From: Carallia brachiata
Lineage: Eukaryota > Streptophyta > Magnoliopsida > Malpighiales > Rhizophoraceae
NCBI GenBank assembly: GCA_021464245.1
Contig: JADCRB010000012.1
Coordinates: forward strand, 725,999-789,998
Direction of reading: 5' to 3'
Length of the DNA: 64,000 nucleotides
A program made the translations under genes and the position numbers. This document shows, in pieces, positions 26,158-36,700 of the stretch. Positions within the stretch are counted from its first letter, which is position 1, and the number at the start of each line of letters is the position of its first letter. Under the pieces are notes generated by a model, which saw only the letters and a list, made by a program, of their open reading frames with translations, had not been told where the DNA came from and ran no database searches.

Positions 26158-26661
26158 TCAAGTTGTGGGGCCTCCACGCTTGTTGAGGAATTGTTGAATA
26201 CAAATCTTTCTGAGGTATGCATTTTTTGCCATGAATGCTCTTCCAAGAAGTTCATTCTCAACCAAGTGATCAAAAACACCAACAGGGGTCATTTCATCAT
26301 ACCCTTCAATCTTCATTACCTCTGCATAGAGGTCCTTCACAATAAGTTGATTCTTCTTCTTAAGATTTTCGATTGCCAGAGCCGCATTATTAACTGCAAC
26401 AGCTAATGTTGCAAAGGGATCATCCTCAAGGTCGCGTTTTTTCTTACCAAGTGACTGTTTTGGAGAAGGGAAGCTTAATGAAGATACCTCTTCCTCTTCT
26501 GCCATTCCTCCGAAATTGGCATCATCTTCTACCGAAGAAGAGTCCGCTTCAGATGACAAAGAACCACTCCCATTTTCGTATTTTTCATGGATCGTAATAC
26601 CAACAGCTGCAACTGTTATAGCAGCACTCAAACAAACTATTTCGATAGCATTGTCATCCAT
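26158..26661 (-). CDS. conserved plant protein of unknown function, 167 residues (unit 2 copy)
   Basis: An uninterrupted frame starts at the ATG at 26661, just after a likely splice acceptor (TTTCAG at about 26675), so a 5' UTR exon further right is likely. The protein has a hydrophobic N-terminal stretch (about residues 5-24, IEIVCLSAAITVAAVGITIH), an acidic serine-rich middle, a basic patch KKKRDLEDDPF, and a helical C-terminal module with LYAEVMKIEGYDEMTPVGV and GRAFMAKNAYLRK. The C-terminal module reminds me of the tail of plant Myb/SANT-like proteins related to PIF/Harbinger ORF1, but no Myb/SANT domain is present and I cannot assign a function. The unit-1 copy is broken, while this one has stayed open. 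Confidence 0.6.
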   Translation of the reverse strand: MDDNAIEIVCLSAAITVAAVGITIHEKYENGSGSLSSEADSSSVEDDANFGGMAEEEEVSSLSFPSPKQSLGKKKRDLEDDPFATLAVAVNNAALAIENLKKKNQLIVKDLYAEVMKIEGYDEMTPVGVFDHLVENELLGRAFMAKNAYLRKICIQQFLNKRGGPTT

Positions 26662-27239
26662 CTCCAGTGAGCTGAAAGACAAAAAAAACATTAAAAAAAA
26701 ATGCCAGTTTAGTATATACACATTAGAAGTTGGAGAAAACAAGCCAAAATATACCAGAAAGAACTCCTATATAAACTAGCACAAAAGAGCAGCAAATTAG
26801 AACCCAAAATACTTAATTTCATTCAAGATGAAAACCAACAAATTTTAACACATCATAGCATTAATATGAAAATGTCCACTGGAAATTATAAAGGAAAAAA
26901 AAAAAGAAGTAATAGCAAATGTTTTATGCCTAGTTCTTTTCCCACTAAAAAATTCACTTTGATAAGAAAAGGGAACCTTAATAAAAGATTAAAAGTTGAA
27001 CGTAAAGTCATTTGAGCATCAATCAAACAACAATATTGCAAAACATTCAGACAAACTCACGATGAACGATAAAATTCACGTTTTCCAATATCCCGGATCA
27101 ACTATTTGTTCTAGAACAAATACATCATCCACGAGAAAAAACATGCCCTTTTGCCTCGTTTATAGAGTGATTGGTTGTCGTGTTAGAAAGAAAATTTAGA
27201 CTTCCTCTTGTTTGGAAAATGTAAGAAAGAAGTTAAAGA

Positions 27240-27565
27240 AAAAAAATTTATAGTGTGATTGGTTGTAGTGTTCGGCGTGCTTTCCTTATTCATGATCTGA
27301 ATTTGAGTTTCTGCTTACGCAAGTTAGAAGTAATACCTTCTGATGTTTAACAGCAAAGCTGTGTGCAGGCTAGTGCGGGTTTACGATTCGTCTAGGCCGT
27401 GGTCAGTTTGGGAAGTCACACTTGAACCCAATAATGCTCGGGTGGTGAGTCCTCCCTATAGGGTAGGTTGAATGAAAACAATAACAGTGATCTTGGTCTC
27501 AACCCACACATACAAATGACCCACATGTCGATGCATATTTTTTTTTGTTAAAAAAAAAAAGTAAG
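27240..27565. mobile_element. unidentified insertion of about 0.3 kb in unit 2
   Basis: Comparison with unit 1 (19090-19125) shows about 325 bp extra here, bounded by AAGAAGTTAAAGAAAA on the left and AAGTAAGTTAAAAAAATTAG on the right. It starts with a copy of TTTATAGTGTGATTGGTTG, also found at 19019-19035, then unique sequence with relatively high GC, then a T run and A run (27539-27561). The A-rich end suggests a retroposon, but I could not place it in a family. Confidence 0.5.
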
Positions 27566-28422
27566 TTAAAAAAATTAGTGTTGTCAAATTAATCAAAATA
27601 AAATAAAATAAAATAAAAATAAGGATAATGACCATAATAACCTCAATACATTCAATTAATAATAAGGATATTTTTGTAATTTTAACTTAATTCTTTAATT
27701 ATCTGTAAAGGTATTTTAATAATTTTATTTATACATTTTTCTTTCTCATTATTTTCTCAAATAATTTAAATGCAAAATTTTATTTTTTTATCATTTTCTC
27801 ATAATTTGTTTTTCTCACTAACTTTTTTTCTCACAATTTTCTATTTCACCAAAATTTCACAATTTAAAAACACTATTAATGTAGAGAGTGCGAGTTTTAG
27901 TATAATATTAATATATATTGCATTTACATTATAATTTAAAAGTAACAGGTTCACGTCGTGACCAATCTTTATATAAAAATTAAGATAGTAATATGTACGA
28001 TTCAAGAGTGAAGAAGCCTTGTACATTATCTTTCTTAAGGATATAAGGAACTTATGTTTGAAAAGGCTTCATTTTGAATTTAAACACGTAAACTTGTCTG
28101 TAATTCTAATAATATCAGAGACGAACTTCAGTATGAAAAATTAAATAATCGTTTTATCTCACAAAAACATCAATCAAACAGAGAGAATTTATAATCTCAA
28201 ACTAAACCAGGAAAATAATTAGAGTAAATAAACACGCAGGAGTATGCAATCAGATGACTAAACAAACAGTTTCAAACAAGTAAAAAGATTAAACAATCCC
28301 GAAAATTGCAATGCCGAGAGTGAAATTACTTTCATATAACTAACACCCACAAAAAAGAAGTTGAAAATGAAAAAAGAAAATGTAGATACTCAAGCTGAGC
28401 TTAGTGAAGCAGTGGTCGAAAG

Positions 28423-29177
28423 CATAGTTATTAAACCCGACACAACTCGGTCGGTCGGATCGGTAATCCGGGTACTGGATCGGACCGGCTCGCGTAAACA
28501 GTAATCGAGTCATTTAAATAATAAAAAATTATATATTTTTTTCATTTTAACTGTGTAAACAGTAAAAAATAATATTTTTTAATGATGAACAGTGGTCAAA
28601 CAGTAAAAAATTATATTTTTTTCACTTTTTACTGTATAAACAGTAAAAATAATAATTTTTTTAATAATAAATAGTGTTCAAACAGTAAAAATTATAAATT
28701 CTTTTCATTTTTTACTACTTGAATAATAATATTTGTATAATATTTACACACTAAAATTTATTTTTTTAAACTTTTTATTGTGTGAATGATAAAAATAATA
28801 TTTTTTATGATATTAAACAGTATTACATAATATTTTTTTTATATAATTTAATAATTTTTTACTTTTTATAATCTATTTTTCTGTATGCAATAATTTAACA
28901 TTATTCATATATTAAATAATATATTATAATTGATCTTAAAAAATAATTTTTTAAGAATTTTTATCAATATTTTGATTAGTATAAACTACTTTTTAATTTG
29001 TAAAAATGTAATTATTGTGTTAAATTGTACAAAAAATTTATATATATTATTTGATATATTCATTTTCTTAAGAATTAATGACTTATTGGTTGAACTAATG
29101 ACTCATTGGTTGAACTAATAACCTACTGATCCAGTCATTTGATCGGGTGAGTGTCTGAGCCGGTTTTAATAACTATG
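28423..29177. mobile_element. hAT-like non-autonomous element (755 bp)
   Basis: Terminal inverted repeats CATAGTTATTAAACCCG (left) and CCGGTTTTAATAACTATG (right), flanked by GTCGAAAG (28415-28422) and GTCGGAAAG (29178-29186), an 8-bp duplication with one added base. The inside is very AT-rich with repeated AACAGTAAAAA phrases and no coding region. Class is inferred from TSD length and TIR form. Confidence 0.75.
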
Positions 29178-30289
29178 GTCGGAAAGAGGCAAATATAGGG
29201 AGTGGTGGAGACTGGAGAGTTGAGAAGGCCGACGGCGCCGGTGGTAACAAACTATAAAATCTACGTAAGTTTAAGCCAAAACCAATTCATGTTAATTCCT
29301 AATTAACAAAACTAATATTTTTTCTAAAAAAAATTTATTAACAGATTCATCGTTATCCAATAAATAACTCTCTTCATTCTATCCAATAAGATATAAAAAA
29401 AAACCCAAATAGCTCTCCTCAATATGTCTAGTGTGGTTTCAGGATTAAAATTTACAACTGAAATTTGGAAAATACAAGAATAAATTTTTAACCACTTTGT
29501 TTAATTTTTTTTTAATCCATTAATGATTGCGTTGGATCGCGAGCGAGAGATAATTCATTCTTATAAATCTTACACTCGAATTAAAATTTAAATTTTTTAA
29601 AATAAAAATTTTAAATCTTAACCATTGAAATGTTGCTAATTTTTTTAATCAAAACTAACCTTTTTTTGTTTGTTTAGAAAAATGTTGCTATATATTATAT
29701 ATAACTTTTTTTTTGGAGTCAAAATATAACCTTTTTTTCTTTGGAACATATGACGCATTTATTTTGGTTTGTGGGTCAGTGGGCCTTTCCAAGAAAAAGA
29801 AACGAAAAAGCCCAAGTTATAGCTGTAATTAATTAATTATCAACTTATTTGGTTAAGTTGGCTTAGATAAAAGGTTAGAATCAATTAATTTTTTTATAAA
29901 AAAAAAGCGCCCCTTTAGTGATAAGGCCTAACATCATTAACAGGGCTTTCCATAACACGTAAATGGAAAATTGAAGAAAAGGATAGGCAGAGAGGCAATC
30001 AAAAGAAAAAAAAAAAAAGGGAGAGATTTGCAACATTAACCAAATTATCCAATAGTGCTAAGCTTTAAATATATAAGCTGGACATTACAAAAGTTGAACT
30101 GGGTAATGTATTAATATCAATCAAGATGTCCAGGGTCACAAGCTCCCAGCACGGACCAAAACTATTGCACAACAATTCACGTCAAGAAAAAAGTACACGA
30201 AGAAGTCAATCGCAGCAATCCTGTTTAGATCAAATCTAGTGCTATGGCAATTGGTATCAACTCAAACTTGCAGACGATAGAGAAATGGG
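29178..30289. other. intergenic / AXR4 3' flank, no gene recognised
   Basis: AT-rich sequence with short homopolymers. The right part will include the 3' UTR of the minus-strand AXR4 gene. Nothing else identifiable was seen. Confidence 0.5.
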
Positions 30290-32860
30290 TCAACTGCCCC
30301 ATCCATGACCCATGCCATATGCATCCATGTAGCCGGCTGCATGCATATGAGCATGACCGTGGTCGTGCTGGTGGTGGTCGTCACCTGCATGACCATGGTG
30401 GTGATGGTGGTGGTGAAGGTCTTCTCCTTTGGCCTCATTCAACAATTTCTGGATATGCTCCGGTATTGGTTCTTCTTCGGTTTTTCTAACTGTTCTTGGC
30501 AATGAGTAAACAAATTCAACAATGATTTGGCTAGCTCGTTGGCAACATTGTCCTGAGATCACCAGACAAGAAACAAAAAAATTCAGATGGAACCATTGCA
30601 GTCAAACATCATAGTGCTGGCCAAAAGACAACAGGAAGCCCAGTGTATAAGTTGGTTGATAAATTTGCTTATAAACAGATTTCATTTCCTGCCTTAATTT
30701 CACAAAAGGCAGAAAGTAAAAAGCAGGCAAATCAACATATACAGGAAAAAAAAAACACGGATTATTCGATGCTGTCCCCCCACCACCCCAACCGTATCCA
30801 AATAAATTCACAATCAATAGGGGAAATGATCTGTTGTTCTCAAGAGGTTAAAGAAACTCAAATTTGTATCTTCTTCCAGTCTTGCTCGATAAAAGGGAGA
30901 GGAGGGCAGAACTTGCAAAAGTATGATTATGGATATGAAGTTATGAAACCAGTAGATACACATTTTTCTCTTCACTAACAACATTTCTCCGTTTTAGGCA
31001 AGAAAGAAATTAGATCTCTCTCTAATGTGCATGACAGATTAAAAGAAAATAAACTAAGAGAAAGCGATCTGAAGTTGAAGTTTCAGAGCACCAAAGGGAC
31101 ATTAAGAGACCGATGAGGGCACCAACAGAAAAGTGTCAGGGTCAGTCAGACAAGCATTTTAATTCACTGGTCAAAAACCATACACAGACATGTATCATGG
31201 ATAAAAAAAAAAAAAAGATTTACAGAAACTTCAATTTTGAAGGATGAGCCTTGATTTAACAGTAAGGTCTTTCAATTGTGACTTGGAGATCATAGATTGG
31301 GACATGATTTCCAACCATCATCATTCACAAAGAAACTTGATTCTCTGCTTGCCATCAAGATGAAAAGTTAATTGGCATTTCAAGTGGTTCTACATGACCC
31401 CTTTACCCGATGAATTTGGTTCAACAACTGTTAACACTTACAACTAAACAGCTCAACTAAATGATGCTTGTGCAAGCTAACAATCTAATTATTTTAACTC
31501 CTGAGATCAATATTCCGGGAAAAATAAGAAATCCATCATTTCAAAACATCTTCAAAATGAATTCTCCACATGAAAATCAAAAGCACGGCGAAATGCACCA
31601 TATAATCAATAGAGAAGCAATATACGGATGACAATGAATCCTCACCTGAGGCCACCGCCCACTAGAGTGCGTGGCAAACTTTGCCTGCGGAACAGCCTCA
31701 GCTACCCTACGCCCCTCTGCACTCCATTCTTTCGACCAACTACTAGACCAAATCACTTGCATCGGCATCCCCTTAATTGCATCCGAACTGCTCCATTCTG
31801 CTATATCATAGCTAGAATTCAATGACTTTTCCATAGCCACAACGGATTTCCGCCCATCCCTTCCTTTCAAGACCACTCTATGAGCTTCCAATTCCAAACC
31901 ATCTATCCCCCTCGAGCAACACAAGCTGATCAACCTTTTGTAGGCAAAGTTAAACCCCAACAAAACCTCTCTAACCACTGGCAACCCCAAGCTCCACAAA
32001 GGCAATGCTGGTCTCAGACTAGTATCGACAAGCGTGATGCTCCTAACCAACCGTGGGTTCTCCAAAATCCAATTTGCTATCATTACTAAACTACAATCAT
32101 GCAAAACCAAATGCACAGGAGCTAACCCGATTGTATCAATCAATTGACTCAAAACCCTACCAATCTCTTCACCGCCCAATACAATAGGCTTCACAACAGT
32201 CTTTCTCCTATTGAAATGAGACTGAATTTCTTCATAAGGGATCTGACCAGTTTCAATCATAGTATCAAATGCCCAAAAAACACCCTTCTCTTTAATCAAA
32301 CCATAAACATCTAGCAGCCTCTCCACAACCCCATTTCCACTCTCTTCAACCACTTCCATTGATTTATCAGAAAAACCATTCCCAGGCAAATCAAAAGCAA
32401 CCCCATGAACCCCTTTAGAACCCAAAAAGTCGATAACTTTCCTAAAAGAGAAAGAACTAAGACCCAAGCCATGAACAATCACAACCTTCTCAGTCGCAAG
32501 AATCTTACTTTCACTCTCCACGGCGAAAATCTCGGTGAGTGGTCTGCTCGGGGCGACCTGAACCTTAATGGTCCGGCCTTTTGAGTAGTGCTGGCGAAGA
32601 GGGGCAGAAAGGGAAAGAAAGAATGACTTGGGGTCCGCTGAGGAAGAAGAGGAAAGAGAGGAGATAGCAATAATTGAGACAGTGATCAGGGAGACAGAAA
32701 GGGTGAAGTAGAACCAGAAAGCGAATGGGTTGTTGTTTTGTACATTTGGGTTTGGTGTTGGGGTTTTTGGGGAGGTTGTTCTTGTTGGTGAAGTTGGTTG
32801 CTTTTGTGCTTTTTGAGGTTGTTGTGGTTCTGGTTCTGGTTCTTCTGTGATTATTGCCAT
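30290..32860 (-). CDS. AXR4: AXR4-like alpha/beta-fold protein, with a one-base frame break in exon 2
   Basis: AXR4 is an ER membrane accessory protein needed for trafficking of the AUX1 auxin influx carrier. Exon 1 is 31646-32860 (405 codons, start MAIITEE as in the family); exon 2 is 30290-30552. A proline-rich cytosolic tail is followed by one membrane segment (about 45-69, FAFWFYFTLSVSLITVSII) and an alpha/beta-hydrolase fold with VVIVHGLGLSSF, FDLPGNGFSDKS and the elbow-like LVLHDCSL. Exon 2 begins in frame as DNVANELAKS but the family continuation (IVEFVYSLPRTVRK, PIPEHIQKLLNEAK and a His-rich tail HHHHHHHGHAGDDHHQ) is in another frame. Exon 2 is 263 nt where 264 is needed, so one base is missing near 30522-30524. 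As written, translation would stop at 30439-30441. Identification is firm; whether the break is real is open. Confidence 0.9.
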
Positions 32861-33767
32861 TGTTGTTAGAACTTGGAACTGAAAGATGATCAACTGAACA
32901 AGAGACCTCTGATTCAAGAGTCAATGACAAGAAAAGACACAGGCTTTCAGGGCGTTGCAAATAATAAGGATCCAATTTCGCTTTTCTGCAAGATAAAAAA
33001 AAACCAATAAAAAAAAAAAAAAAAAGAAGGAAAGAATTCAAAGTTCAATTGCCTAAAGACTCAAACGACACCGTTAAAGACCTTTTTCCATAATCCCAAA
33101 CTAAAATTGAGAGCTAAATAAATAAAAATACGCTAAAAATTCAAGATTTTCCACCTTTTTTCACCTGCAAAAAAGGTCAATAGTCGAAAAGATTTTAATC
33201 GAAACGTGTGTTCTAAATCTAATAAATTATTAATTTTAAACATTCATATTTATATTATAATTAATAAAAAAATTTATTATGTAAAATATTAATTTTTTTT
33301 ATTTAAAATAAATTGTTTGTTAGATTTAGGAGTCGGAAAAATTTTTCGGGTTAAACATTTTTTATGCTAAAATTATGTTAATTTAATTAAGTAATACTAA
33401 ATATTTTAAAAATTGTATTATAAAAATCACGAAAGATAAAATTAAAGAAAAATCGTTAATTTTTTTAATATATTAAATTATAAAAAAAATTAATTATTTT
33501 TCTCTAATTATATATTTTATAACACAATTTTTAAGATATTTGATATTATCTAATTTAATTTTCCTTAATTTTCTTTCATTTTCTTTTGTTTCCCCAACTT
33601 TCCAAGAAATTTTCATTCAGACCCACTTTCTTTGCTCCCACTTTCTTTCAGATAGCCTGAGATTCACCTTGCTGTTCCTTCACATTTACAGACAGACCTT
33701 ATCCTCTCTCTCTCGCTCTCTCTCTCTCTCTGGGTTTGCTGCTGTGCGCTCGCCTCCATCACCAACA
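32861..33767. promoter_or_regulatory. shared divergent promoter region of AXR4 and the aminopeptidase gene
   Basis: AXR4 (minus) and the M24B aminopeptidase gene (plus) start 907 bp apart, head to head. The region is AT-rich in the middle (33200-33550). A CT-rich tract, (TC)n at about 33701-33731, lies just upstream of the aminopeptidase ATG and fits a 5' UTR pyrimidine patch. No convincing TATA box assigned. Confidence 0.6.
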
Positions 33768-36700
33768 ATGCGTCGGCTTTCTATCTCAGCTTCTCTCACT
33801 GAATCCTCTCCCTCTCTCTGCTCTCGCCTTTTACTCTCTATCTCACTCCCAAAGGGCCTTTTCCCAAATTTCAGAATCTGCCCCAAGTTTTACGCAAATC
33901 CCACAAGACCCCTTCTCATAATTCGAAGTTGCAGTTCCATTACCGCGAAGCCATCGTCTGAACTTCGCCGGAACCGGGCCATAAGTTCGGAACCGGACGA
34001 AAAGCTCCGTGCTTTGCGTGAGTTGTTCGTCAAGCCTGGGATTGGGATTGACGCCTATATTATACCTTCTCAGGATGCACATCAGGTTCAGTTTATTATT
34101 ATTATTTTTTTAATTTCTTTTTTGTTCCCAGTCGGGTATTGCTGTTTTTTTTTTTTTTTTTTTTAATTTCTTTTGTCAATCTGAATTTCGATGCTGCATA
34201 TTTACATTATTTCTTTGGTGGGTTTATGAGCTTTTTGAGTGTTCTTGTTAGTTTGTCTTGATTGTTTTGGTGCTTTTGAGTTAAGACATCTGAATTTTCT
34301 AGGACTAATGGACTGACAATTAATAACTATATTTTTTTTAGCAAATTTACTGCCCCTTTGCTTAGCTATTGTTGAGTTTTTCCGTTTTTTAGTTAAAATT
34401 TCACTTATTCTAGTGAGGTCAATAGAAAATTTAAATGCCTACGTCAAGTATTTCTTCTGACTATCATCCTCGTTATGGTTGCCAGAGTGAATTCATTGCT
34501 GAATGCTTTATGCGGAGAGGGTACATATCAGGCTTTACTGGTAGTGCAGGCACTGCTGTTGTCACTAAGGAGAAGGCAGCTCTTTGGACGGATGGCCGAT
34601 ATTTTCTCCAGGTCAGGCAAGAGTGTACAATACTTCATCTATTTTGGTGCTAGGGGCCATTTTGCTCTGCAATGTGCGCATGCTCAAAATGCACTTTTGC
34701 AAGGCCAAGTTTCTGTTAACATTTTATTTTAATTGCACTTATGTTCTGCAATCATCAATCTAGAGATGGATAGCAGCGCTGACATTCTTTTCTTTTTCAC
34801 ATTAGGCAGAGCAGCAGTTGAACTCTAGCTGGATTCTGATGCGGGCTGGTAATGTTGGAATCCCCACAACAATCGAATGGTTGAATGATGTTTTGGCTCC
34901 TGGGGCTAGGGTTGGCATTGATCCCGTGAGCAATTTCCCAATTTATGAAACTATATTTACTATATTTATTGCTCCATTCGTTCGTATGTTCCAGCGTGAA
35001 TTTTAACTTGTTGAACATGTTTCCATCTTATAAATGTATGCCTCAATTCATGGTCAGGCGTCTGCCAGATTTTCCATCACTTTATTCTTGATGCTCAATC
35101 ATACACTACTTTCTGTCTTCCTCTGCTTGTTCAGGAACTTGTAGTGTACTCTATTGTCTGTTCTTTTTCATTCATAAATGTTATACAGTCCATCCATAAT
35201 ATATTTTGGATAAAAAATCTTTTGACCCATGTTCGCTGTTATTCTGGTGAGTTCTAGTGTCAGCTTACATATTTTCATCATCATCCTGTAACCCTCCCAT
35301 GTCTGATGCCACATTGTCCTTGATTTTGTGAAGGGTGCAGTTTCTGTTTTCTTTTGATGCTGCTGAAGAATTGAAGGATGCCATAGCTAAGAAGAATCAT
35401 GAGTTGGTTTACTTGTATGATTTGAATCTCGTGGATGAAATATGGAAGGAATCGAGGCCGAAGCCTCCAAACAGGCCTATTAGAGTACATGACATCAAAT
35501 ATGCTGGTGTAGATGCAGTATCAAAGTTGTCTACTCTGAGAACTGAGCTTCTTGACGTGGGTGCATCTGCCATTGTTATTTCTATGCTTGATGAAATAGC
35601 TTGGCTGCTGAACTTGGTAATAATTCAGATCAACTTTTTGGTTAATCGCCACTTTTTTTTATAATGAAGAAAAGTTATGTAGGACAAGAATCTAATTTGA
35701 CAACTATCACTAATGCCTTCTGCTTTTATTTGCCCTTCTTATATGCAAAAGATGGTTTTCATTTGTTTTACAGAGAGGAGGTGATGTTCCTCATTCACCT
35801 GTTATGTATGCATACTTGATAGTGGAGATTGATGGGGCCAAATTATTTGTTGATAATTCCAAAGTCACACCAGAAGTATCAAATCATTTGAAGAATGCAG
35901 GCATTGAGTTGCGACCATATGATGCCATCCTTTCTGACATAGAAAGGTAAGTTTCATAGCTTTTTTCGCTTAGCGCAGACAGGATTTGGGCAACATTGTT
36001 GTGATGGACTGGCAAGAGTTTCATAAATTGGCCTGAGGTTTATTTGTTCATGAGAGCGCATGCAGTTGTGCAGTAGGGACTTGCCACACTGTCAATTTTG
36101 CATGGTCGAAATTTGCAAAAAAAAAAAAAAAAAGCAAATTTTGAAACAAAAATATTATTTGATTTGTCAATCCACAAAACTGATGGCACGAAAACAGAAT
36201 GAATCATTGCATGCTTCACAATGGAGCTAAGGCTTGCTTTCCTCTGTAAGGATTTAAAACAATTACATCACATGTTAAACTTAGTTCATAGGAGAATGGA
36301 ATGGAAAGAAAAGATTCATGTGGCCTGCCCCAATTAAATTTGGGACTATATCTTGTTACTATTGTTTTTGTTGCATATATATATATATATAATAGATTAT
36401 GAACTGGCCTGGGCTTGCTTTCATTTATGTAAGATGGAGACTTATTTTCTAAAATATTATTCTCTGAAATGTAGTTTCGTGTTTCAGATTGGCTGCACAA
36501 GGGGCTGAACTTTGGTTGGATACATCATCTGTTAATGCTGCAATAGTTAACACCTATAAGACTGCCTGTGATAGATTTCTTGAGAAACTTGTGAATAAAA
36601 ATGATAAGATGACTGAGATGTCCGGTGCCTATAATGGTTCACCTTTGGGACCTTCTGGAGTTTATAAGCCATCGCCTATCTCAATGGCAAAAGCATTGAA

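Larger units (their letters stand above)
19987..28417. repeat. large tandem duplication, unit 2 (8.43 kb)
   Basis: Second copy, directly abutting the first and ending at GTGAAGCAGTGGTC just before the hAT-like element at 28423. It lacks the two foldback insertions of unit 1 (intact target sites at 26773-26782 and about 27157-27169) and most of the U6 pseudogene, but gained a SINE (23658-23846), an inner tandem duplication (23425-24670) and an insertion near 27240-27565. Outside the gene at 26158-26661 nothing coding is visible. Confidence 0.9.

Noticed and set aside
30244..30489. Plus-strand frame rich in His, Gly and Val
   Set aside because: It is the complement of the His-codon-rich tail of AXR4 exon 2.
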